Positions 7,881 to 15,705 of a DNA stretch of 64,000 nt are shown in pieces. The position numbers were made by a program, and so were the translations under genes. The notes beneath the pieces are model-generated. The model was not told the DNA's origin, made no database searches, and saw only the letters and a list, made by a program, of their open reading frames with translations. Position 1 is the stretch's first letter, and each line of letters begins with the position of its first letter. The stretch is taken from the NCBI GenBank assembly GCA_039029355.1, contig JBCCGI010000027.1:1-64000 (forward strand). The letters are read 5' to 3'. Source of the stretch: JBCCGI01 sp039029355 (GTDB taxonomy: Bacteria; Planctomycetota; UBA1135; GCA-002686595).

Positions 7881-9470
7881 ATGAGATCCGTTTCGCTCGC
7901 GATTCTCGCTCCGGTATTGGCCGGTGCAGGGCTCCCGGTGTCGCTCGCGGCCCAGTGCCAGATGTTCGAAGACGAAGGGGTTGTCCTCCAGGACTCCGCC
8001 TATTTCGCGACCTCGGTCGACGTCGACGGCGGGCGCGCCGTGGTGGGCGACTATTCCATCGGCGACTCTCCCGGGGGAACGGGCAAGGTCCACGTCTATT
8101 CGAACGCGCGCGGTCCCTGGAGCCTCGAAGCCACCGTCGACCAACCCCAGCCCGGCGACGAGTCCTTTGGGTCCGAGTTTGGCTTCGCGGTCGCCCTCGA
8201 GGGCGAACGGCTGGCGGTCGGTCAACCGGGCTCCAGCCTGGCCGCCGGACCGGGCGAGCTCTACGTGTTCCGCTTCGACGGCGCGATGTGGACGCAGGAG
8301 GCCAAGGTCGGCGCGAGCGACAGCACGGCCGGCGATGGCTTCGGCCGCTCGGTGACAATGTCGGGCGACTGGATCGCGGCCGCGAACCAGGACCGCACCG
8401 TCTACTTCCTGGAGCGCGTCGGCGGCACCTGGGTCGAGCAGCAGTCGGTGCAGCTCGACCAGGAATCCGTATCGCCGGTAGTCCGCGTCGAAGGCGACGT
8501 GGCGGTGATCGGCGCCCCGGGTGAAGACTCCGCCGCGAAGGGCGCCGGCGCCGCCTACGTGTACCGCCGCGAGCCGTCGGGATGGCTGCTCGACGCGAAG
8601 CTCGTGCCCCCGGGGCTGCACGCCTCGGACGGCTTCGGCAGCGCGGTGGCCGTCTCCGGCGACCTGGCGCTGCTCGGCGCCTCGGGCGACGACGAGGCGG
8701 GCCAGTCCGCCGGCGCGGCGTACGTGTATCGACGCGGCGTCAGCGGATGGATGCTCGACCAGAAGCTGCTGCTCCCCGGAGCCGCGCCCTTCGACCGCTT
8801 CGGACACGCCGTCGCCCTGCACGGCAACCGGGCGCTGGTGACCGCCGTCGGCCACGACGGGGCCGGCGAGGGCCTCGGCGGCGTCTTTGGGTTCCTCTTC
8901 GACGGGACGGAGTGGCTGCTCGACGGAGCGCTGCAACCGCAGTCGCAACCCGCGTTCGACGGCCTCGGGCGCTCGGTCGCGCGCGACGCCGAGACCGCGT
9001 GGGTGGGCTCGTCGGGTGGACCGGCCGGGCGGGTCTACGCCTTCGCGGTCGGCGGCGACGACTGCGACGGCGACGGCACGCCGGACGTGTGCCACGTGCC
9101 CAGCGAGTCGACCCGGCTCGGCGAGCCGCCGAACCCGCACGCGTTCCTGCCGGGACAGACCTCGGGCCCGCGCATCGGCTCCACCTGGGACCCGGTGATC
9201 GACCACACCGAGTTCGTGCGCGACTCGACGCTCGACTTCGCGGGAGTATCGCTCCAGCCGCTCAACCTGCCCTCGGCGTACGGCACGCTGCTGTGCGATC
9301 CGAGTGCGCCGCTCTGGACCTACTCCGGAGCGCCCGCCGCGCCGCTCCAGATCAAGATCCCGGACGAGTGCGCGCTGGCGGGGACGCCGGTGTGCGCACA
9401 GGGCGGGTCGATGGACGCGCGCGGCGACTTCTTCCTGGCCAACGCGCTGGACGCGGTGCTGGGCTTCTGA
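7881..9470 (+). CDS. secreted FG-GAP repeat beta-propeller protein
   Basis: A 529-residue secreted protein: signal peptide MRSVSLAILAPVLAGAGLPVSLAAQ, with AAGAGG upstream of the ATG. Residues 45-390 hold about six to seven repeats of the FG-GAP type (DGFGSAVAVSGDLALLGASGDDEAGQSAGAAYVYRR is cut here to its core: FGxAVAxxGDxxxxGA then GAxYVYRR), expected to fold as an integrin-like seven-bladed propeller. It contains DDCDGDGTPDVCH, a dockerin/thrombospondin-3-like calcium loop, near residue 395. The C-terminal part (400-529) is a separate small domain of unknown role. The upstream gap 7704-7880 contains TAGTCT at 7824-7829 as a possible -10. Surface or adhesion role is plausible but not shown. 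Confidence 0.8.
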   Translation: MRSVSLAILAPVLAGAGLPVSLAAQCQMFEDEGVVLQDSAYFATSVDVDGGRAVVGDYSIGDSPGGTGKVHVYSNARGPWSLEATVDQPQPGDESFGSEFGFAVALEGERLAVGQPGSSLAAGPGELYVFRFDGAMWTQEAKVGASDSTAGDGFGRSVTMSGDWIAAANQDRTVYFLERVGGTWVEQQSVQLDQESVSPVVRVEGDVAVIGAPGEDSAAKGAGAAYVYRREPSGWLLDAKLVPPGLHASDGFGSAVAVSGDLALLGASGDDEAGQSAGAAYVYRRGVSGWMLDQKLLLPGAAPFDRFGHAVALHGNRALVTAVGHDGAGEGLGGVFGFLFDGTEWLLDGALQPQSQPAFDGLGRSVARDAETAWVGSSGGPAGRVYAFAVGGDDCDGDGTPDVCHVPSESTRLGEPPNPHAFLPGQTSGPRIGSTWDPVIDHTEFVRDSTLDFAGVSLQPLNLPSAYGTLLCDPSAPLWTYSGAPAAPLQIKIPDECALAGTPVCAQGGSMDARGDFFLANALDAVLGF

Positions 9471-9541
9471 GCCCCCGGAAGCCCCGGCTTCCGGTACGAT
9501 TCCGAGGGTCGCCTCCCCGGCTACCCCGGAACACAGCTCCC

Positions 9542-11347
9542 ATGCTCCAGCGCTCGGTCGCCGCACTCCTGCTGCTCTCGTCCGCTCCGCTCGCCCAGTT
9601 CGACAACCGCTGGCTCGAGTTCACCCCGAGCCCCGGCTCGATCGACTTCCCCGCGCTCGACGTGTCGAGCGTCGACGCCGAGGTCGACTTCGCCTGGGGC
9701 GACCTGGACGGCGACGGAGACATCGACGTGGTCGCGGTGCGCAAGCAGCCCTTCGGCACGCTCGGCAAGCGCGCCAACGCGCTGCTCATGAACGAGCACG
9801 GCGTACTCCGCGACTGGACCGCGACCCACGCGACGGCCTCGGATCTGCCCGGCGACCAGGGCTTCCTGACGCCGACGAACGACCGCGACGCGGTGCTGGC
9901 CGACATCGACCAGGACGGCTTCCTCGACGTGATCACCGCCGTCACGCTGAGCGCCGGCGAGCCCAAGCATCTCAGCCACCCGCGGGTCTACCGCAGCCTC
10001 GGGCTGAGCGGGGGAGCCTGGCTAGGGCTGCGCTACGAGGACGCCCGCATCCCCGAGCTGCACCACTTCGTCAGCGGTCAGCCGCTGACCCCGCGCTTCA
10101 CCTCGGTGGCGGCGGGCGACCTCGACGGGGACGGCTTCCCCGAGCTCTACTTCGGCGATGGCGACAAGGGCCCCGACGAGTTCGGCATCCCCCAGGACGA
10201 CGCCGAGGACCGGCTGCTGCGCAACGACGGCGCGGGCTACTTCACGGACGACAGCCTGCTGCTGATGCCGAGCGCGGCGCTGGAGTCCACGATGTGCCCC
10301 GAGGTCGCGATCGTGGATCTGAACGGCGACGGCGCGAACGATATCCTCAAGAACCACGGCTTCGGGTTCACCGACCTGTCGGTCGTCTACAACGACCCCG
10401 CATCTCCGGGCTCGTTCCAGTCCTACCAGGTCGCCGCCTCGAAGAAGCCCTACGGCTTCGATCTGGCCGACCTGAACGGCGACGGCACGCTCGACGCGGT
10501 GATGGGGGACAACGCGAACGACTTCTACATCTACAACCACGGCCTGGACGAGCAAGGCCACGTCGTGTGGGGCGACTGGAAGATCTTCCAGTTCCTCGTG
10601 GGCGGCGACGACGGCGGCGGGACGAACACGCGTATCGCCGACTTCGACCTCGACGGGTGGCCCGACGTGCTGATCTGCGACGTCGGCGTGGCGCTCGAGG
10701 GCTTCGAGCGGCGCACGCACGTCTACCACAACCCCGGCGGCGCGGTCGGGGCGGAGGTCCAGCTGATCGAGGAGCGCGAGGACGACCAGCTCGCCTCCGG
10801 CGGCTGGCTCGGCGCGGTGGGGCTGACCGAGGCCGTGCTGCGGAACACCTTCGACGCGGCGATCTTCGACCTGGACGGCGACGGCGACCTCGACGTGATC
10901 GCGGGCCAGGCCCAGGGCGTGGCGGTGTGGATCAACCAGACGCTGCGCAACTCGCTCGTCGCCGACGCCGCCAGCATCAGCCTCGTCGCGGGCGGCAGCC
11001 AGGGCTGGACGCTGGACGCCGGCGAGGAGCACGCGGGCGAGCTCTACCTCGTCCTCGGCACCTTCAGCGGCACCTCGCCGGGGCTCCCGGTGGGCGGCCT
11101 GACGATCCCGCTGAACGTCGACGGCTGGTTCCAGGTCACCGCGAACCAGCCCGGCCAGCCGCCGCTCGCGGGGACGCTGGGCTTCCTCGACGCGGCGGGC
11201 GAAGGAGCCGCTGCGCTCGCGCTGCCGGCGGGCACCGAGCCCGGCCTCGCGGGGCTCCTGCTGCACCACGCGCTGGTCACGGTCGACCCGCTGGCCGGCG
11301 CGCTCACCTCGGCGGGGACGCCGGTGCCGCTGCGCCTCGTGCCTTAG
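9542..11347 (+). CDS. secreted VCBS/FG-GAP repeat protein with shared C-terminal domain
   Basis: A 601-residue secreted protein; signal peptide MLQRSVAALLLLSSAPLAQ. From about residue 45 to 475 there are repeated calcium-binding DxDxDGxxD loops (GDLDGDGDIDVV, ADIDQDGFLDVI, GDLDGDGFPELY, VDLNGDGANDIL, ADLNGDGTLDAV, ADFDLDGWPDVL, FDLDGDGDLDVI), the VCBS/FG-GAP propeller signature, about seven blades. The last 120 residues form a different domain (LYLVLGTFSGTSPGLP...GLLLHHALVTVDP) that looks like the C-terminal domain of other secreted proteins in this window. No Shine-Dalgarno is seen; TACGAT at 9495-9500 may be the -10. The 3' end overlaps a convergent glycosyltransferase gene by 44 bases. Confidence 0.85.
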   Translation: MLQRSVAALLLLSSAPLAQFDNRWLEFTPSPGSIDFPALDVSSVDAEVDFAWGDLDGDGDIDVVAVRKQPFGTLGKRANALLMNEHGVLRDWTATHATASDLPGDQGFLTPTNDRDAVLADIDQDGFLDVITAVTLSAGEPKHLSHPRVYRSLGLSGGAWLGLRYEDARIPELHHFVSGQPLTPRFTSVAAGDLDGDGFPELYFGDGDKGPDEFGIPQDDAEDRLLRNDGAGYFTDDSLLLMPSAALESTMCPEVAIVDLNGDGANDILKNHGFGFTDLSVVYNDPASPGSFQSYQVAASKKPYGFDLADLNGDGTLDAVMGDNANDFYIYNHGLDEQGHVVWGDWKIFQFLVGGDDGGGTNTRIADFDLDGWPDVLICDVGVALEGFERRTHVYHNPGGAVGAEVQLIEEREDDQLASGGWLGAVGLTEAVLRNTFDAAIFDLDGDGDLDVIAGQAQGVAVWINQTLRNSLVADAASISLVAGGSQGWTLDAGEEHAGELYLVLGTFSGTSPGLPVGGLTIPLNVDGWFQVTANQPGQPPLAGTLGFLDAAGEGAAALALPAGTEPGLAGLLLHHALVTVDPLAGALTSAGTPVPLRLVP

Positions 11348-12488
11348 CGGCGGCGACCTCTTCGAGCACCGCCAACGTCTCGTCGAGCTTCGCGTCGATG
11401 CCGTGGCGCTCGGCGAGCGCCCGCGCGGCGCGCGCGCCCGCGGCGCGCCGGTCGGGGTCGGCCCAGCGCTCGAGGCCCGCGAGCAGCGCGTCCGCTCCGC
11501 CGGCGACCGGCACGACCTCGCCCTCGGCGCCGGGCGAGAGCAGCTCGGCGCCGCCGTTGGCGTCGGAGGTCAAGACCGGCAGCCCCGACGCGAGCGCTTC
11601 GAGCGTCGCGTTGGCGAAGGGGTCGTAGCGCGTCGGCAGGACGTAGAGGTCGGCCGCGCCGTAGCAGGCCTCCGGATCGCGCCGGCCGCCGAGAAAGCGC
11701 ACCGCGTCGCCGAGGCCGAGCCGCTCGGCCTGCGCCTCGTAGGCGGCCCGCGCCGAGTCGTAGCCGACGACCACGAGCCGCGCCTCGGGGCGCGCACGGG
11801 CGAGGCCGGCGAAGGCCGCGAGCACGACGTCGAGCCCCTTGCGCCCGTAGCCGGTGCCGAGGAACAGCACCACCAGACGCGACGAGTCGAGCCCCAGCTC
11901 GGCCCGCAGCGCGGCTCCCGCTCCGCTGCGGTGGCGCGGGTGAAAGCGCTCCAGATCCACGCCGTTGTGGATCACGCGCAGCGCCTCCGCCGGCACGCGA
12001 TAGCGCTCGCTCACGTCGCGCGCGACCATGCGCGAGTTCGCCACGACGCGGTGGTACGCCCCCGGCGCGAGCGCGCGCGCCTCGATGCGGAGCGCCGCGC
12101 GGTGCTTGAGCCGGCCCTTGCCGACCAACCGCTCAGGCCGGCTGAGCGTCTCGGCGTGCGCCAGCCGCAGGTAGGTCCCGTGCAGCCCTCCGCCCAGGCG
12201 CACCGCGTCGTGGGTCCAGGTCTTGCCCAGGCCGAAGACGACGTCGTAGGCGCCCTCCGCCGCGTGGCGCTCCACCGCGCGGGCAAAGGCCCACATACGC
12301 CACGCGGAGCCGACCGCCAGCTCGCGCAGCACCTCGAAGCGCACGCGCGGATCGGGCGGCGCCTCGTGGCTGCGGCACACGACCGTCACCTCGTGCTCGC
12401 GCGCGGCGAGGTAGGCCGCGAGGTGGTTGAGGTAGCGCTCGGTCCCGCCGGTGTGGGCGTGCCGCATGTGCACCAGAGCGATGCGCAT
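11304..12488 (-). CDS. family 4 glycosyltransferase (RfaG-like)
   Basis: A 394-residue GT-B retaining glycosyltransferase, cytoplasmic or peripheral, using a nucleotide sugar. N-terminal domain: MRIALVHMRHAHTGGTERYL with the glycine-rich acceptor loop (TGGTE). C-terminal domain: LVVLFLGTGYGRKGLDVVL, the family's GxxxxRKG motif, and the EX7E region PTRYDPFANATLEALASGLPVL. WaaG/RfaG, the LPS core glucosyltransferase, is the nearest well-known homologue by motif layout. With the divergent WaaE-like GT2 next door, a role in LPS core or surface glycan assembly is likely but inferred. A TATACC element seven bases before the ATG suggests a leaderless mRNA. The 3' end overlaps the VCBS gene by 44 bases. 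Confidence 0.9.
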   Translation of the reverse strand: MRIALVHMRHAHTGGTERYLNHLAAYLAAREHEVTVVCRSHEAPPDPRVRFEVLRELAVGSAWRMWAFARAVERHAAEGAYDVVFGLGKTWTHDAVRLGGGLHGTYLRLAHAETLSRPERLVGKGRLKHRAALRIEARALAPGAYHRVVANSRMVARDVSERYRVPAEALRVIHNGVDLERFHPRHRSGAGAALRAELGLDSSRLVVLFLGTGYGRKGLDVVLAAFAGLARARPEARLVVVGYDSARAAYEAQAERLGLGDAVRFLGGRRDPEACYGAADLYVLPTRYDPFANATLEALASGLPVLTSDANGGAELLSPGAEGEVVPVAGGADALLAGLERWADPDRRAAGARAARALAERHGIDAKLDETLAVLEEVAAAKARGAAAPASPPR

Positions 12489-12495
12489 CCGCCGG

Positions 12496-12501
12496 GGTAT
12501 A
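12496..12501 (-). promoter_or_regulatory. putative -10 element of the GT4 gene
   Basis: Read on the minus strand this is TATACC, seven bases upstream of the ATG at 12488, with no ribosome binding site between. It forms half of a divergent promoter region with TATATG at 12585-12590 on the plus strand. Confidence 0.4.
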
Positions 12502-12584
12502 CGCGGCACGCGCGCCGGGCGCCACACCCGAGGAGCCTCCGAAGCCGGGGGGGCGGGACGCTGGCCGCCCGGGCGCCGCTTCCG

Positions 12585-12590
12585 TATATG
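12585..12590 (+). promoter_or_regulatory. putative -10 element of the GT2 gene
   Basis: TATATG, unusually AT-rich for this DNA, ends seven bases before the TTG at 12598. Its distance supports TTG as the start of a leaderless message, because no in-frame ATG or GTG exists at the expected N-terminus. Confidence 0.45.
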
Positions 12591-12597
12591 TGGGAGC

Positions 12598-13362
12598 TTG
12601 GGAGCCCCGGCAAGACTCACGGCCTGCATCATCGCGCTCAACGAGGCCGACCGGCTGGGCGATTGCCTCGCCTCGGTCGCCTTCTGCGACGAGGTCGTGG
12701 TCGTCGACAGCGGCTCGACCGACGGGACCCAGGAGCTCGCGCGGCAGGCCGGGGCGCGGGTCCTGGAGCGCCCCTTCGACGGCTTCGGCCCGCAGAAGAA
12801 CTTCGCCGTAGCCCAGGCCAGCCACGACTGGGTCCTGTGCCTCGACGCGGACGAGCGCATCTCGGACGGGCTTCGCGCGCGCGTAGAGGAGCTGCGCGAC
12901 GCCGGCTTCCCGGGCGGGACCGGCTGGGAGGTGCCGCGGCTCTCCAACTATCTCGGAACCTGGGTTCGCTACGGGTGGTACCCCGACCTGCAGCTGCGGC
13001 TCTACGACCGCCGGCGCGGCAGCTGGGGGGGCAACCCGCCCCACGAGAAGGTGGCCTACGAGGGCCCGGTCGAGCGCCTGGAGGGGGACCTGCTCCACTT
13101 CCCATACCGCAGCTTCGAGGAGCACCTGGGCACGATCGACCGCTATACGACGGTCATGGCCGAGAACCTGCACGCGCGCGGCCGGCGCTCCGGGACGCTC
13201 GACATCGTGCTGCGCCCGCCGGCGCGCTTTCTGCGCTTCTACGTGCAGAAGCGCGGCTTCCTGCTCGGCTGGCGCGGGCTGCTGCTCGCGTACCTGGCCG
13301 CACACTACGTGCGGCTCAAGTACGCCAAGCTGCGGCTGCTCGACGAGGCCGCGGGGGGCTGA
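12598..13362 (+). CDS. family 2 glycosyltransferase, WaaE/KdtX-like
   Basis: A 254-residue GT-A glycosyltransferase. The N-terminus LTACIIALNEADRLGDCLAS, the nucleotide-binding VVVDSGSTDGTQELA, the FDGFGPQKNFAV segment and the metal-binding LCLDADERIS are the sequence landmarks of the WaaE/LgtF-type LPS core glycosyltransferases. The C-terminal third (FLRFYVQKRGFLLGWRGLLLAYLAAHY) is amphipathic and probably membrane-associating, as in that group. The start is chosen as TTG at 12598, which places six residues before the first beta-strand; upstream in-frame sequence looks non-coding. It is divergent from the GT4 gene and followed 97 bases later by a membrane sulfatase-like gene, suggesting a surface-glycan locus. 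Confidence 0.85.
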   Translation: MGAPARLTACIIALNEADRLGDCLASVAFCDEVVVVDSGSTDGTQELARQAGARVLERPFDGFGPQKNFAVAQASHDWVLCLDADERISDGLRARVEELRDAGFPGGTGWEVPRLSNYLGTWVRYGWYPDLQLRLYDRRRGSWGGNPPHEKVAYEGPVERLEGDLLHFPYRSFEEHLGTIDRYTTVMAENLHARGRRSGTLDIVLRPPARFLRFYVQKRGFLLGWRGLLLAYLAAHYVRLKYAKLRLLDEAAGG

Positions 13363-13459
13363 GCGGCGCCGGAGCGGCGACCCGCTTTCCCGCGGGGCGC
13401 TCCTCGGTTAGCGTCTCGGGCCAACGCGCCGCCCCGGCGCGACGGAGCGAGCGAACAAG

Positions 13460-15289
13460 GTGCCCCCCCAAGACGAGCAGCCCACGGCCCCGGCGACCGG
13501 CACGGAGGGCGGCGCCGCCGCGCTCTTCGCGCGCGCGTTGGCCGTCGCGCTGCCGCTGGTGGCGGCGCGGGTCTTCTTCCGGGCGGTGAAGGACGGCTAC
13601 CTCGACGCCGACCTGGCGCGCCTCCTGGCGCGCAACGTGGCCCGGCACTGGCTCCTGGGCCTGGCCTACGCGGTGGTGCCGGCGCTGCTCCTGTGCCTGC
13701 TCTATCGAGCGCTGTCGCGGCGGGCGGCGAGCCGCCCGCTGGCCTGGCTGCTGGTCCTCGCGACCGCCGCGCTCGGCTACGCCTTCGCGGCCTTCCGGCT
13801 CCCGCCCCAGGCCTTCTACACCCCCGGCACCGACACCACGACCGGCTGGATCGGCCACGGCGCGGCGGCGGGGGCGGGGCTCGTGGCGGCGCTCTTCGTC
13901 CCGCGGCTGGTGCGCGGGCGCCTCCTGGCAGTCGCGGCCGGCGTGCCGGTGCTGCTCGGCGCCGCGGCGGCCGGAGCGCTGCTGCTGTGGCCGGCTGCCG
14001 ACCGCGGCGGGCGGCCGAACGTGATCCTGATCTCGCTCGACACTCTGCGGCGCGACCACATCGGCTGCTACGGCTACGGCCGCCCGACCACGCCCGAGCT
14101 CGACCGCTTCGCCGCCGACTGCGTGCGCTTCGACCACGCCTTCAGCCCGCAGTCGTGGACGCTGACCGCGCACATGTCGATGCTGACCGGCGTGTACCCG
14201 TCGGTGCACGGGCTGAGCGAGGAGACCTCGCTGCCGCGCAGCATCCCGACCCTGGCCGAGAAGCTGAACGCCGCCGGCTTCCACACCTTCGGCGTCGTGG
14301 ACCGCGTCCCGCTGCTGCACCCGCGCTTCGGCTTCGGGCGCGGCTTCGACTACTACGAGCAGCTGCCGGACTACGCGGCGATGAAGGTCGAGCGCATCCT
14401 CGGCCTGCTCGACGACGTGGGCGACGAGCCGTTCTTCCTCTTCGCGCACTTCTACGACGCGCACTCCGACTGGCGCCGGCTGCCCTACGAGGCGACGGAC
14501 GGCGACCTGGCGGACTTCGCGCCCTGGTACGGGGGCGACGAGCTGGCCTGGTGCCGCACCGAGGACCTGTGCGCCTCGCGGCTCCTGGTCGACATGGCCG
14601 CGAAGCGCGAGGTGTTCGACTCCGAACGCCGCGGGCAGATGATCGACCTCTACGACGCCGGCGTGCGCAGCCTCGACCGGCAGTTCGGGCGCCTGGTCGC
14701 GGGGCTCGAGGCCCGCGGCCTGCTCGAGGACTCGGTCGTGCTGATCACGGCCGACCACGGCGAGGAGTTCTTCGACCACGGCCAGCCGCTGCACGGCCAG
14801 ACCTTCGACGAGTGCCTGTCGGTGCCCTTCTTCCTGCGCGCCCCGGGGAGCGCCGGCGGGAGCAGCGACCAGCTGGTGAGCCACGTCGACATCCTGCCGA
14901 CGCTGCTCGAGCTCGGCGGCGCGCCGCCGTCGGACAGCCAGGGCGTCTCGCTGGCGCCGCTGCTGCTCGGCGAGGGGCTGCCGCGCGAGCGCGAGGCGGT
15001 CGTGGTGCAGGAGCGCGGCGGCCCGCTGGGCCTGCGGACCAAGCGCTGGAGCCTGATCTCGGTACAGCGCGAGCTGCGGCTGTTCGACGTGCTCGCCGAC
15101 CCGCTGCAGACCGTCGACCTGATCGAGTCGGAATCGGTGGCGGCCTACCCCGAGCTGGAGCTCGTGCTGGAGCGCGAGAACACCGCCTCGGACGCCCTGC
15201 GGCGGCTGCACGCGGACGGGGCGGGCGGGGTGGACCTGAGCGCCGAAGAGCAGTCGATGCTCGAGGCCCTCGGCTACGCTGGGGATTAG
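13460..15289 (+). CDS. membrane-anchored sulfatase-like hydrolase/transferase with Thr at the nucleophile position
   Basis: A 609-residue protein starting at GTG. About four to five hydrophobic helices occupy residues 22-182, then an alkaline-phosphatase-superfamily domain on the far side of the membrane. Visible motifs: NVILISLDTLRRDHIGCYGY (metal Asp194), the nucleophile loop SWTLTAHMSMLTG and ITADHGEEFFDH (metal Asp-His). Sulfatases have Cys/Ser-x-Pro-x-Arg here; this protein has Thr234 at the Cys position and His for Arg, so it cannot be matured to formylglycine. Helices followed by a Thr-type AP domain recall EptA and LtaS, so a phospho-group transferase acting on surface glycan or lipid is as likely as a sulfatase. 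It lies next to LPS-type glycosyltransferase genes. Confidence 0.85.
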   Translation: MPPQDEQPTAPATGTEGGAAALFARALAVALPLVAARVFFRAVKDGYLDADLARLLARNVARHWLLGLAYAVVPALLLCLLYRALSRRAASRPLAWLLVLATAALGYAFAAFRLPPQAFYTPGTDTTTGWIGHGAAAGAGLVAALFVPRLVRGRLLAVAAGVPVLLGAAAAGALLLWPAADRGGRPNVILISLDTLRRDHIGCYGYGRPTTPELDRFAADCVRFDHAFSPQSWTLTAHMSMLTGVYPSVHGLSEETSLPRSIPTLAEKLNAAGFHTFGVVDRVPLLHPRFGFGRGFDYYEQLPDYAAMKVERILGLLDDVGDEPFFLFAHFYDAHSDWRRLPYEATDGDLADFAPWYGGDELAWCRTEDLCASRLLVDMAAKREVFDSERRGQMIDLYDAGVRSLDRQFGRLVAGLEARGLLEDSVVLITADHGEEFFDHGQPLHGQTFDECLSVPFFLRAPGSAGGSSDQLVSHVDILPTLLELGGAPPSDSQGVSLAPLLLGEGLPREREAVVVQERGGPLGLRTKRWSLISVQRELRLFDVLADPLQTVDLIESESVAAYPELELVLERENTASDALRRLHADGAGGVDLSAEEQSMLEALGYAGD

Positions 15290-15317
15290 CCTCGGCCCCG
15301 AACGCGCGCCGGCCGGC

Positions 15318-15323
15318 TACCAT
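15318..15323 (+). promoter_or_regulatory. putative -10 element of the Cys-rich gene
   Basis: TACCAT, seven bases before the ATG at 15331. It overlaps another ATG at 15322; if transcription starts from this element the ATG at 15331 would be at the very 5' end of the mRNA. Confidence 0.35.
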
Positions 15324-15330
15324 GCGGGGG

Positions 15331-15705
15331 ATGGGCGCTTCGCTGAACGACTTCCTCGACTTCGTGCTCTTCTGGATCAAGAAGCGCACCGAGGTCCACC
15401 TGGGTGAGCTCGTCGTCTACCCGGCGATGGTGCGGCACTGCCTGTGCTGCCAGGGCAACGGCAACTACGCGCACGAGACCAACGGGCTCTGCCCCAGGTG
15501 CTGCGTGCCGCTCGACTGCACGATGTGCGGCGAGAGCTTCACGCCGTCGGACGATTCGGTGGGGGTGTTCTGCCCGGCCTGCTGGGCGCAGCTGGAGACC
15601 AGCTGGAAGACGACCTTCGAGCAGGAGGACCCGGTCCGCGCGGAGACGAGCCTGCGCTCGACCGTCTCCGCCGCGCGCCCGATCCTGACGGGGTGCAGGC
15701 ACTAG
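15331..15705 (+). CDS. small Cys-rich, probably zinc-binding protein
   Basis: A 124-residue protein with no signal peptide and four paired Cys groups: CLCC, CPRCC, CTMC and CPAC, spaced about 15-20 residues apart. That pattern is typical of two treble-clef or zinc-ribbon knuckles. The first 30 residues include an amphipathic or hydrophobic helix (LNDFLDFVLFWIKKR) and the C-terminus is short and disordered-looking. I do not recognise the family. An alternative ATG at 15322 adds three residues. Its TAG shares one base with the GTG of the following PQQ propeller gene, so the two are probably co-expressed. Confidence 0.7.
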   Translation: MGASLNDFLDFVLFWIKKRTEVHLGELVVYPAMVRHCLCCQGNGNYAHETNGLCPRCCVPLDCTMCGESFTPSDDSVGVFCPACWAQLETSWKTTFEQEDPVRAETSLRSTVSAARPILTGCRH

